Assembly: GCF_051622035.1 (NCBI RefSeq)
Contig: NC_135364.1
Coordinates: 12,765,501 to 12,829,500 of the forward strand
Direction of reading: 5' to 3'
Source: Arctopsyche grandis
Lineage: Eukaryota > Arthropoda > Insecta > Trichoptera > Hydropsychidae
DNA length: 64,000 bases
In this document: positions 51,910 to 64,000 of the stretch, piece after piece
Numbering within the stretch: position 1 is the first letter of the stretch
How the letters are laid out: each line of letters begins with the position of its first letter
The notes under the pieces: model-generated
Databases searched by the model: none
What the model saw: only the letters and a program-made list of their open reading frames with translations
What the model was told of the DNA's origin: nothing
Program-made: the position numbers and the translations under genes

Positions 51910-53897
51910 GTGAGTGTTATCGCTAAAAATTTTCTTATTTTAAAGTTTAAATACATACATATGTGCGTTTTTCTGTCGTATATATAAACCACAAACAATT
52001 TAATATGAAACGGCAGCTTCACATTTAAAACTATTTAGATATTTTTTCTCAATGGGAAATTTAAATAGCTTTTGACATGATTTTTACAAATAGGTGTTTA
52101 GATAAAGAAAATAATCTTGGTTGTATGTAAGTTTATACATAGGTACGTGTTTATGTACATACATAAACATATACATACATGTTTTTAACATAAAATCAAT
52201 TCAGTTATCATAAATTGTATTGAAAGTAAAGACATACATATATATCTTATATATATACATATATATCTATCTATGTATTTATTTATTTACAGTTTCAATA
52301 AAATTTAATTATTCAAAAGATAAACCTTTTATAAAAATTTTCACATATACATATGTACATACATACATACATATATGTAGGTAGAAAAAATAGATATTAA
52401 AAAAATAACAAAATAAGAAGAAGTAATAATAATATGTATAACAGTAGTACTAATGATAGCAGTAAAAAATAATATCAATAATAAAAATGATTATAATTAT
52501 GATAATAAACAAATAATAATAATAATTATGATAATAAACAAATAATAATAATAATTATTATAATTCCATATGTCAGCTAAATAATATTAAAAAATATAAC
52601 AAAACACATAAAAGTAATTAAAATAATTAGAAAAAATAGTAAAAAAATTACAATTCAATTGAAAAAATTAATTATCAACACCCTGTTATATGTATATTAA
52701 AATTTTAATTTAAATATTGCAAATCATTTTCAATATAAATCAATTTCGTTTAATTTTTCCTATTAATCAAATGGTGCCCAATTTATTTATCGTTATTTCA
52801 CCTGTTGGTTTAATTGTTTTTGCGAGACAATTTCCTTTGAATTAAATTTCCGAAAGTCGTTTCAATTTTTTTTGAAGAGGTTTCAGATTATATTATCGTG
52901 CTTTATATTTTAGACAAATTTGTCTAAAATTGTAAAAAAATACGTCATTGTTTCCCATAAATAAATAAATTATGGATGAATCATAGTGAAGATATATTTG
53001 CATAATTAATTAAAAATCATGTCGTATTCAAAAATAATGTATTCAAAAATTTATATTAAACCATTATTTTATAGATTTTCTCTTAATTTTCGATCATACT
53101 ATGTACATATATGTACATACATATGTATGTACATATGTATATACGTACATATGTAAGTACCTACATATTTAGGAACAAAACTACTAGCCCCGAATGTGAC
53201 GATTTTCCTCTCCGTATTACGGCAATGTAAGGGTTACCGAAAAATGTCGTTTGGCCGACGACCTTGGTCGGCGCGTTTTAATCGGTAATCAGTTATGGAA
53301 ATGAAGCTGTGTGTCCCATTTTTCCGCGATACATTCGTAACGTAACGTTAACGTGAAATCTGCCGTAGCCAGCAGAACAAGTCAACTTTACGGTTTTACT
53401 TATAATATATTATATGTACGAGTATGAATCGTCGATCGCTCATGCGCCTTCACCGCACTCTTAACACTTTCTAGGCTGCAGAAAATTCGCCCGTTCCGCG
53501 GGAGAAAACCTCTCTGCTAACAAACAACACGGTCGCGTATTGTTGTCGAACCAAAGCGCCACAATTATAAAGCGTTCACGCTCTGAACGGTACATATTTT
53601 CGCCACCGTGCAATTTTACGTATCGACGGATAAATTGGCATTGAAACTGAACGACGTCAATCATTACTGACTGATAATATCGTAAGTGTTGTAATTTTGA
53701 ATTCACGCTATCCAAACTGCAGCCGTGGTGGTATTGCATCGTGGACCGAGTTGTTCAGGTTCAGCTATCGATAAGACCGTTGAATTTGTGCGATTTTCTG
53801 GATTTTATTAATAATGCCTGTAATGCCACCATCTTCAAAGCTTTAAATAAATAAATAATGTTGTATTGTGTGCAAATTTGAAAATGTAATCTTTGTA

Positions 53898-53930
53898 TAT
53901 ATGTATGTATGTATGTATGTATGTACATAT
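53898..53930 (+). repeat. (GTAT)n microsatellite
   Basis: About seven ATGT units followed by ACATATGT, part of the ubiquitous TATGTACATA-type repeats of this genome. Confidence 0.85.
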
Positions 53931-54842
53931 GTTCAAATTTAGATTGCCCGTTTTCTGTAATTATTTTTCGATAACTTAAAATGCTGTGTAGGTATATTAT
54001 TTTCCTATTTTTCTAAATTCGTAATTCAATTTATTATTCATTTTATGTAAACTCCAAAAAAGACACATCTATAATTCAGTCGTTTGTTTGTACAATTTTA
54101 ATTATGTATCAGTTTTTATCTTAAAATATGTCACTTGTCATTTCAATATGTCTATTCAAGTGTAGAAGTAACGATCGGAATGGAATTGTGTAAATCATCA
54201 TCAGAAAAGGTTGCCCCTTTATTTATAATTTTAATGAAGATATCCATACGAAGATTAACCTTTATTCGCACCTTGAATTTTTGATATTGAATCTCGCGAA
54301 GGTTGCGATTATCGTAAGAAGAGGCCACCCATTCAACTTACTTCGAATGTTACTTTTGTAAACGCTATATTTAATTAGCAAAGGTCAAATGATTCATTAA
54401 TTATTTCAAAAGCACGTTATTATATTTGATGAGTTAATTTATCTTATATTTTGGGTACGCTACAAAAAATACACGCATATTATATAAATTACATATATAG
54501 GTGAACTGGGATAGTTAGAATACGTATGTACATACATATGTATATCATTAGCACGCATGCGTTTTGCAAGAGACTTCCGGTCGAGTTGCAATAGTTTAAT
54601 CGCGAATAAATATGAATGTTTTTACATATTCGGTGGTGCAACATGTGCGTGTTTTATGGTATAGTCTGTATATGCAATGCAAGAAAAATTTTCTGTACAT
54701 CGAACGACACACGTCTAGTATTTTATAACACGCGGAATTTCCTTGCGTGTTAAAAAAAATTCGGTATTACGAAACTTTATGGGCAGAGTTTGTGTGGGCA
54801 TAATGTTCGCGTGATATTTATAAAATTTAGGTTCATACATAC

Positions 54843-54848
<6 letters not shown>

Positions 54849-54906
<58 letters not shown>
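54849..54906. repeat. (TA)n microsatellite
   Basis: About 29 uninterrupted TA units in the probable intron. Confidence 0.93.
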
Positions 54907-54910
<4 letters not shown>

Positions 54911-57900
54911 TGTGAAGGTCCAATTTCGAATTTATTAGAAATTATTTAAGGAAGCTTGCGAGTTTTTCCCGAGATTTATGCGTCAGGCTATTATTGCTCA
55001 TTTAAAATTCTATTATCTCTTGTCTTTTTTATACATATGTTAAACATGAAATATATTTGATAATTCAAATTAAAATACATAAATACATATACTAGATAAC
55101 TTGGTTATGGTAGCAAATTTTATAGCCGAATTTAATGCTGCTTTATAGCGAAAGTGTTAATTTTCTTCGTGTCCCACCAACGAGGACAAGAAAGTTCTTT
55201 GGCCACTGTAATAGAGTAACAATTTTTACGAAACGAGTGTCAATTTATGATCTCGTTGTAATCAAATGTCGACAGACATACGTGTCAACACAAATATTGA
55301 CGCAAGTTATAAAAAAATGCTACAAACAACCATTTTTCGATCGAGCGCGACAAATTTTTATAACATTTATGATACAAATTCAATATTTTTTTATCCAAAA
55401 AAAAAAAAACAAATTTATTCACAAAAAGATGTTGTGTCAGTTATTGACTAATGTATAGTATTCGTAATTTTAAATTTCTTGAAAATTGGATGTTATTTCA
55501 TACTCATTGATTGAACACATAATTTAGTTGGTTGATTCAAATATTTGTAGGTTGATTTACCACCCAAGGTAGAGTACAGCGATGACAAATATTACCAATA
55601 TTTTGGATCAGATCTGCCATTGAATTTTCTGAAAGATTAATATTTGTTGGATCTGTTTATACTAATATGTTGAAAAGGTCGAGTGAAAAATTTATGTAAG
55701 CCATTGATTTATCTTTAGCTACTGGTCAACTCGGGTCAGTATATACATATGTATATGTACATGTGTATGTAGATACATACATATATATTCAGCGTTTTTA
55801 TTATTGCTATTTGAGATGAGTTCTTCTAAATATACACATCTTAAATTGTGACTAATATGAATCTTGTATCTTTGAAACTTATTGATGTAACTATGTATGT
55901 ACATATGTATATGTATAAGGATTTTTTAAAATATTTAATGTGTAGGTTCTATTTAACATTTTTCATTGATTATACATATATAATTTATAGGAGCTTTAAT
56001 TACATAGCTTATACTGTAACCAGAACGCATTATATTATTTGGTGGACAAATTCAAAGCCATGGAGTTCCAGCTTAATTGCAATTTATCGTTGAGATTTGA
56101 GACGCGCAGTGCGATATAGTATATTTAACGCGTTTTAACAGTGAAAACATAAGAAAGTTGTTTCGAATCATGATCGATAAATTTTAAAATGAAATCGTCA
56201 ATGTGCGGACACGAATATTTATGTTAATCCCGCGGTATAAAAGTCATTGCATAATAGAGTTGTGATATATTCACGTGGAAATATGTGTATCTACTACCTA
56301 AAATTATAATATTAAATTATACTATACTAATGCTGATTCGTCGCGGTGAAATCCACACGGTAATTGGAGTATGCGCGTTGTTCCGTATGCAGAGAGCGAC
56401 CTGCGACCGTTCATCGTATTTGGCATATATGTGTGTATGCAAAGCGTCTCTAGAATAAATATGAGATATAGGATATGTTTTATACATGTGAAAATATGCG
56501 GCGACCGGGTGAAAGGCAATTTAAACATGGCAAATCCTTGAATTACTTGTCCAGTGGTCGACGAGGTCGACCATGTTGGACATTCAGAAGCGTAATGGTG
56601 CGATAATTATATTATTATATTATTTTTAGCGTAGCATAGGCGAGGTTCGATCCGTTTCTCGCGAATCTGACTAGACGAAGGGGGTGTGACACAATTGATT
56701 GCTAAAAAATCATTTAAAACACTGTATTAGTGTCACTGCGAAATCGTGACACTTTTTGATATAAAAAGTCTCGTTAAATATAAAAATTACGAGAAGAAAG
56801 TTCCAACGATGAAAATGCGTTCTTGTTTATTGTTAATAAACGTTTAAAGACGATGATAGTACGTAGTACTTACATATATTACATATCCACATACTAGACC
56901 GAGTTTAATTTGTACAGCACATGTATTTCAATGCTTGAAAATACGACCTTAGCTATGTATATACTAACCCGAGTATATAATTTATTTATTATTAAAGTGA
57001 ATAGTTTTATTTTGATTGCAATGAAAAGTAATGTACAAAAAGAAAATCGCACCAGTGTCTGGCGCTTATATGTAGCTGTAACCGACTTCGATTAACTGTG
57101 TATGTATACACAGATTAATCGTCACGTTTGAGTATTTGAACAGTGGTATGCAATAAGAACGTATTCAAATTTGAACTATAATTATTTTGATTTTATTGAT
57201 TTGGCCCAAATTTTTTGTCTACGTCTGATTTAGAGTGGTTCTTTAAACGTTAAAATTTTTCGGTGACATTGGCGCACCCAAGTCAATATTTAATAAAAAT
57301 TCGACAAATTCTATATCTATACGTACACTTTCGATCGTCGACGGTAAAAGTGTGACAGTTTTTGTGTTAAATTTCTAAAAAAAAAGTATCACAACGTATC
57401 GGTAAACCGAGGGAGCAAGCAGACCAATAGCGGTAAATTTAACATGATAATAACGATTACGTAACATTTGTATCTAGATTTATTTTGTCAAATGATCACT
57501 TTCATATTCGATTGTGCAGAAGGAAGTGAACAAATAATATAACAATGATACGCTCTTGATATAATACTACACTTTGGGTATGTACATACATATAGATTTC
57601 AATTTGGACGGTCGAAAATTATAAACCGGAATTTCTCTTTGCAAATCGTATTTGTATATGTACTGTCTTGTGCCGTGTATTGTTTTGTTTATGAACCGCT
57701 GATGAACGGTTCGCTTTCGTTTCATTGCACTTTTCGACTTGTCCCGGCTAATTGAATAGTGATTGGTTTCATGAGTGATGTGTGTATGTGGAGATGTGCT
57801 CTTCCTCCATTATCGAAGTGTTGTGGTGGTTGCAAGATACCTGCCAATTTTGCAATGGTGAATTAAGAGCGAGCTGTGCCGGCGGCTCAGGGGGACCAGC

Positions 57901-58130
57901 TGATCGGTTTCACTCGACGCGCTCTCAATTCCACCTGCTCTTGTCCACCGGGACAGTGATTCTCAAGCGATGGCCCAAGAAAGATGCTTTCAGAGAAACC
58001 GAGCCTGGGATTCGTATAATATTTTTCGTCAAAATTTAAAATTTTGGTACTAAATGTAATCTGAAACTTAATCTAGGTTTCTACTTACAACGGTTGACTT
58101 TCGTACTGTGTATTAGTATGAATGTCAAAC

Positions 58131-58176
58131 TGAAAGGTCTATCGTTAATGTGAATACATTAACGATAGACCTTTCA
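58131..58176. repeat. Perfect 20-bp inverted repeat, 6-bp loop
   Basis: TGAAAGGTCTATCGTTAATG (58131-58150), loop TGAATA, then the exact inverse to 58176. No flanking coding sequence. Confidence 0.9.
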
Positions 58177-58354
58177 TGAAGATGTTTACTTCCGGTATTC
58201 GTTTCGTTTCAATATAATGTAATGATTAATTGAAATTAATATTTTAGTCATTTTCGGATGCATCCGTCTATGACCAATGAAAAAATTGTGGGTATGTGTG
58301 AGTGCATCGACAAGTATGGAGATTAAAAAAAACAATTTTAGAATACCATGAGTA

Positions 58355-58570
58355 TGCCAGCAGTATGGCTCGGTGGTTGGGGTTTTGCCTAACACCGAGA
58401 CGTCGCCGGGTACGATCCCGTGAGTTGACTTCGATTGAAAAGAATTTATTCTATATATTCTATACATATATTATAGTATATTATCTGTAATGCTGCTGGT
58501 CAGACTTGGATATTTGTGACTCAAAGTCGATCGTTTCCTATCAGAGTTTGTAAATTTTTCTGATTTCACC
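58355..58570 (+). mobile_element. tRNA-derived SINE, likely
   Basis: The head has an A-box-like TGGCTCGGTGG (58366-58376) and a B-box-like GGTACGATCCC (409-419 of 58 kb), about 33 bp apart, as in a tRNA promoter. It does not fold as an intact tRNA. The tail TTGGATATTTGTGA...TATCAGAGTTTG recurs at 22155-22220. Polymerase III transcription would be expected from the head. Confidence 0.6.
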
Positions 58571-58789
58571 ACTAATTGAATTATGATTTATGTACAAGTT
58601 TAAAATTCAACGGGTGACGTCAGCATCAGATGCGCGGACGCGTTCACACATACACATCCATGAAGACACACACACGCTGGCGAATAGGCAGCGTTTAATG
58701 AGCGGTCAAATTTTTACTATTAATACGCGCGCGCGCCTATAAGTTACCTTACATTCTATTTATAAATAAAGATACACGAATTTAAATAA

Positions 58790-58919
58790 AGTTATACATA
58801 TGTACATATGTTATATTATAGATGTATACCTATAATATAACATATGTATTACTTTATTTAAATCCGCGTATCAATTTCTTTCCGAAGCCATCCGTTTAAA
58901 TCAACGGGCATAACATTAG
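58790..58919 (+). mobile_element. Helitron family 2, copy c (3' part)
   Basis: ATCAATTTCTTTCCGAAGCC, stem CCGTT/AACGG, GCATAACATTAG then T (CTAG mutated to TTAG). It also holds a perfect 17-bp palindrome CATATGTTATATTATAG (58805-58821) with its inverse at 58830-58846. The 5' end was not found. Confidence 0.7.
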
Positions 58920-61900
58920 TTCTTCATAAAAATAGTTGTTTGTGGCGTATGTTTAGTACTACAGCATGTGAACATGCGTTTTACTTTTACCGCGACAGAC
59001 TAGTACCGATTTACACTTAGTTTGATTATTATTCAAAAGTATACACATTCGATACGCATATATGTATATATGTGTACATATTGTTCGTATACATTTGTAT
59101 TATAAAAAATATATACACGTATACACAGTCGTATGTCAGGCAATAGTGTAGACCTTGACTTTTCCAATCAGCGGAAATTATAAAATAGTTTATAAATGTC
59201 ATCTGGATATAACGCAAATTAGTGCTTTTTGTAGCGCATTATTGATTCTCAATTATAGTATGTATAATTTATAACTTCCAATGATTATTAAACCTTTAGT
59301 GTAGTGTTTATATTTTAAATTTACGATTGATGATAAATATATGTATGTATGTATGTCCGTTTACTATCGCGAAAGGTTAACGTTTGTATATAATTCTGCA
59401 TAGATTTTTTCGACGAAGAAAAAAAACATGTGAATACAAAAGGTCAGTTTGCATTCACACACAAGGCGTTTATGTAAATTATATACGTAATAGGGCGTAA
59501 TTATCGTTTTATTAACGGCTAAACCATCATTGATTTGAATATTTAGAAGTTTAGGTTTTGTTGTGTATGCATGTATATGAATGCAGTGTCAAAGTTCATT
59601 ATTTTCTCGAGTTCATTTTGTTTCTGGTTTTACTTGATATTATTTTTGCGGCACAAAATATTGGTAAAAGTCAGCGACTGCAATTCGCAGTCGTCGCTAA
59701 AATCAGATATCTTCGACAAGTTATCGAAACGGTTATGACGCGTTGATATCATTTTTGCAATACCTTTTATAATGATTAATTAAAAACCTTATCGATTTGC
59801 TAATGAGACCAAGATAAGCGACCCCAAGGTGATATTGTAGCATTATGAATATAATTAGCGTTTTTAATATTTGATAATGTACGTGAAATATTATAATTGT
59901 AGTTTTGTGAAATGTTTCCGCCGAAATTTATTTTTTTCTTTATAATAACTGATTTTGATAGATAGAAAAAAATATGTTCGTTGATGAGAAAAACTCGTGA
60001 ATATAAACATTATAATTATCGTAACTAGAAGCGTGTTTTCCTATTTTATTCATTTTCCAATGCAGTATGAAATTTTTTTATATTGTAGATTTTCACAGCA
60101 GGAAGTTTCGCAAAGTTTAACCTATTCAGTGGTTTAGTTTGTATAATTATAGTGTTTAATTATTTGGTCAGATTTTCTTAGATAAATCTTTAGAATACAT
60201 ACTTATGTAATACATACATAGATATATGTCGAGATTATGTTTGTTGAATATGTACATGAATATATGAATACTAACTATTTTTCCAAAATGTTGAGCAGTT
60301 TTTAAAAATACTAAACATTTATTGGTATTTCGAATTAATGAATGAAGTAAAAATCTTTAGTGAAAGTCGTGTGTTGGCCGCTCTAGATTTTTTCATGATG
60401 TCAATTTTTGATTCAACATACGTTTTTATTACAGTCGCACTTATAATAGAAAGTTGACTATTTTTTTGTCACTTCGATAACCGTTTCTGTGTCAAGCTTT
60501 ATTAAATACGCATTAAGACCAGAAGTATTTCGAATTATTTAATTCGAATCGTGTGTCCATTAATTCGAAATTGGCCTTAGGGTTATACTTATACGAATAA
60601 AGCTCACACGCGTTTTTATTACACCTATTAATTTTATTTATGTATCCCATGAATAAGTCATAATACAATTTGCAACGATTAGAGAAGCGACATTTTAACG
60701 GGCGAAATCGAATCGACATTTTGAACATCTTGTTACATTATGTATGTATATACATACATATATACCTGGTGTATTAATAACGATGAAGTTAATTAATTGG
60801 AATGATATATTGTAAATTGAAGTGTCAAATATTGCACAAAGCAAATTATGCAACGCGAATTTTTTATGTTCTATAAACATATTTCATATCATTTTAAATG
60901 TCGCTGCAACTTCAAAAGATCATCACAAATATTTCGAAATTTTTGTGATAAAAATTTTTATAAAAATTAAATAACATTGAACACATGAGAGTAGACTGTG
61001 GTATTAAATTACAAAGAGAAACAAGAAGCGTTTGCGTATATATATGTATAAGAATACGAATGATTACAGTAGAAAACTTGTGAAACTCTCGACTAACGAA
61101 GCACATCTCCAGCATAGTGATCGGTTGATCGATGTTTTTACTGAACTGTTTATTGATTGTGTGCTTCTCAAACTTTGTAAATGTAAATTGAATAATAAAA
61201 TAAAATTAAATATTCGAAGGATTTCAACAACATAATATTATATTTAGAATTTCCTTCAACTTTTCACATTTTCCAAGCAAGGATTTCTTATATATTTTTT
61301 ATAAAATGTGACGCTCGTACAACTCGTTATCTGCTATTGTAAAATTTTCGAGTAGATTTTTAAGCATTTAATCATTTTTTTGTATATTTTCATAATTTGA
61401 GCATTAATATAGAAACTGGTATAGGCAAGTGCAACAAACAATGAACATTCGTTATAACAGTAATGTGCGTACACTGCAAACAGGTTAATGACTGGTGTTG
61501 CACGCTATATCAAGAGTTGGTACTGGAAAATTGCACGTAAATTCACCGATTTTATCGTACAATTCGGTGTCGGATAACTTAATCCGAATTACAGGTGTCA
61601 CATCCAGGTGACGAAACTCGTATTAAAATGGCCGTCGTCGTTCCGCAACGCGAATCGACACGGTGTTTTACATAACGTCTCGTTGCCGCAAGACCGAATT
61701 CGATACCTGGACGAATTGGCAACCCGATCGAGTTCCTAGCGAGCGTGATAAAATACCAGAATGTACACCAGAAACCAGATTGCAGTTTCACTTTCGGTTC
61801 GGTTCGGTTCGCTCGGTTTTTTCCTCTGGTTCGTTAGACCGAAACTAGAAGACCTTCGGGTGTGTTTGTGGATGAGGTGGAAGAGTGAAAACGTCGCTAA

Positions 61901-62050
61901 CTGTAGGCAGTGGTCATCGTCACATGTTATGTCTACGCAAGTCAACCAGAACTGTTTGCGGTTTAATTAAAAGCTTACATTCGATTTATATGGACTTTCT
62001 CTATGGAAATGTTCAAGCGTGTTTTGAGCTGTAGGTCAAGTTCATTGAGC
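58920..62050. other. Probable intron, middle part
   Basis: AT-rich with short open frames. No coding segment supported. 61560-61860 is GC-richer, containing a TTCGGTTCGGTTCG run at 61793, but shows no supported frame. Confidence 0.35.
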
Positions 62051-62269
62051 TAAATTGATATATGTACTCTCCATGGCATTACGTTCTTATTTCGAGGAAA
62101 CGCTACCAGAAATACGTACATCTATGTCGGTATAGTGTACAAATCTTCATATACTTTCGAATTATTATGATTGAAATTGTGAAGTTCAGTTGCTATGTTT
62201 CTGGGCGAATATCTATCGTCGGCATATACCATTCAACTGATTGCGATGAAACTACATGAGTTATTGTGT

Positions 62270-62573
62270 GTATGCCCACGATGGTTTCTGTAAAAACGGG
62301 AACGGGAAAACAGGAAGGAATGGCATTGCAACGCAATAATTCCAAATGCTTTCACATCGCCACCTGCGTTGTTAGGGTGCATTTGCGTTTTTCCGACAAA
62401 TTATCATTACTGTAATTTAATTTGATTATTAAGTATTAATTTTAAACTGAAACATTGACTTATGGAAACACATCGAGAAGCACGAGCCAAACGCTGGATA
62501 AGATTACCACGACGCTAACTCGGGAACGGGAAAAACGAGAACGGGAATTGCAACGCAAGCCGGGTTCAGCTAG
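62270..62573 (+). mobile_element. Helitron-like 3' end, third family
   Basis: GGGAATTGCAACGCAAGCCG contains a TTGC/GCAA stem 9 bp before GGTTCAGCTAG, followed by T, at 62573. ACGGGAACGGGAA words recur at 62298 and 62522. The 5' end is not fixed, so the start is approximate. Confidence 0.55.
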
Positions 62574-64000
62574 TTATATAATTAATTGGATTTAGTTGCC
62601 ATAAATTTAAATTCATCGTGACCATATGGCGATTAGTTATCGATAAAGTTCTAGTATTCTTTTCTAACAGTCGTTAAGACGACGATTTAGATAATAAACT
62701 GCCGAAAGCCCAGATGAGGTCGGGATGAAAAAATCTTCGTTAAATATAAATTATGTTGCGATTAAAATTATTATTTCGAAAGTTTTCCTTCTTGAAAATA
62801 ATGTCAAGTTGTCCCCCACCGAAACTATAAAAATAAAATGCGCATTCTTTTTTATATTTGATTACGGAAAATAATATATTTTATTTTCAAAGATTGGCAT
62901 TTTTTTATTGTTTAACAGTGTAGTCTGATATAACTTTGAATCGTTAAAATTCTTTATAAATTTCGAAATTTATCTGAAGTGACCTTTGTCTGCGTTCCGC
63001 TGAAATTAGTAATTGTGAACGCGTTGTCATATGCCCATTCAAGAAGAAGAATAAAAGGAAAAAGTTGGTCACCTCTACGTAGATGCCAAAACAGATTAGT
63101 CTGAGAAAAGTCCAATCTTGTGTGGGAACACAAAAATGTTCGAGTTTGCACATTTGCAACTCAGTTTTGACACACTCGCGTCACACGGTTTGTAGATACA
63201 ATCGTTAAATTCGCGTGTGTATGTGCTCGGGGTTTCATTAGACGCATTGCCAAATCGATGACCTCTTCAGTCGCAATGTCCGATATTACGAACAGAGCGG
63301 TTCTTATCTTCAATTCTAGACGCGTCTGAAAATTTAGGTGCTATGTGTCTGAAAGTGGCAATATTTCGCATTTCGGTCGCGGTCGAGTTGAGTAATTCGC
63401 CTCGTTTCTTTCTTTCTTTCCATCTACGAGACAAGTGTAACGGTTCGTGTCGATGAATTTGAATAAATTACAATTTCCACACAATGGTTTTATTTTGTAT
63501 TTATTACTGGTCGACTCTTTTTTTTATATATATTCCTATGTATTTTTAGCACAGTTGAAAACCTCAAAGACGATGTCGAAATAGGAGCAATGCAGAAAGA
63601 AGAATTTGCCGTGTTTGTGAAATCATCGATCGCCTTTGAAGCTATTTCATATTTTGTCATTTCTTAATGTGACCTGAAAATATGGTTTTATTGTGCGAGT
63701 CACCATTGTATGCAGTGAATGTTTAACTTCAATGGTTTTTATTCCCTTCTGTTCACTTTTCCTTTCCCTTGATTAAAACAAGATAAATGCACTCGCTTGA
63801 AATATAATACAAATCTCATTAGTTTATCTCACGTGTGAAATCCTCTCTACGTGAAACGTATTCTCAAATGCAATTTCAATACTTTATCACCAGAGCATAA
63901 ATTTTAACCAAAACGTGAAAATTTCCACGGTACGTTTTGAGCCGGTCACAAACACATGTTCATGTGAATCTGGAAGCGAACTTTGAATATATATATATCT
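62574..64000. other. Probable intron, right part, to the window end
   Basis: No exon recognised. The TTTCTTTCTTTC run at 63407 and ordinary AT-rich sequence are the only features. The downstream exons of the gene at 51849 may lie beyond the window. Confidence 0.35.

Larger units (their letters stand above)
51910..58130. other. Probable large first intron, left part
   Basis: No exon recognised on either strand. Contains AT-rich ATAATAATTATG repeats (52425-52560), a (GTAT)n run (53898-53930), a (TA)n run (54849-54906) and GC-richer blocks at about 53200-53760 and 57780-57990. The open frame over 57782-58039 has no supporting splice sites that I could confirm. Confidence 0.4.

Noticed and set aside
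57782-58039. Cys-rich plus-strand frame tested as second exon of the 51849 gene
   Set aside because: No convincing acceptor in the right phase and no recognisable domain. Left as non-coding.
58366-58420. Candidate tRNA gene
   Set aside because: It has the box motifs but no acceptor-stem pairing or anticodon arm, and its tail recurs elsewhere, so SINE is the better reading.

Overview
The window looks like AT-rich nuclear DNA of an insect. The genes have many short introns (about 60-100 bp), the intergenic DNA is full of ACATATGTATGTA-type palindromic microsatellites, and there is a dense load of small DNA transposons (hAT, piggyBac, Helitron, mariner-like and other MITE-type elements). The 15 coding exons of the prolyl oligopeptidase gene and the Helitron 3' ends suggest a non-drosophilid insect, perhaps Lepidoptera. 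That placement is inference only. I saw no tRNA, rRNA, CRISPR array or prokaryotic operon.

Layout. (1) 321-3501, minus: four exons that join in phase to give the 5' part of an unrecognised gene with a Cys/His zinc-knuckle-like N-terminus. (2) 1-8.2 kb: a cluster of transposons, including three hAT elements with target-site duplications, a Helitron and several foldback MITEs. (3) 10291-11741, minus: complete 3-hydroxy-3-methylglutaryl-CoA lyase gene, 6 exons, 353 aa. (4) 13408-14919, plus: a two-exon gene for a Ser/Asp-rich, basic-tailed protein of 477 aa, unrecognised. (5) 16393-21433, minus: complete prolyl endopeptidase gene, 15 exons, 707 aa, with a possible 140-codon upstream exon at 23371-23790. 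Its introns hold a hAT and a piggyBac MITE. (6) 23962-25030: a palindrome of about 1.07 kb. (7) 26966-32587, minus: PAS-domain serine/threonine kinase (PASK), 18 exons, 1238 aa visible, N-terminal Met not found. (8) 32.6-35.3 kb: mariner-like MITE and three MITE families nested inside one another. (9) 35.3-51.1 kb: a gene desert with LINE reverse-transcriptase remnants, Helitrons and a hAT. (10) 51811-51909, plus: an exon encoding a signal peptide with a strong splice donor. About 12 kb of apparent intron follows, with no further exon that I can recognise.

The genes do not form a pathway. HMGCL (leucine degradation and ketogenesis), PREP (proline-specific peptide hydrolysis) and PASK (nutrient-sensing kinase) are housekeeping or metabolic neighbours. 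I saw no new enzymatic or defence system. The most notable content is the transposon structure: a large foldback palindrome able to form a long hairpin RNA, multi-layer nested MITEs, a composite MITE that spread carrying another MITE, and Helitron families with textbook ends.
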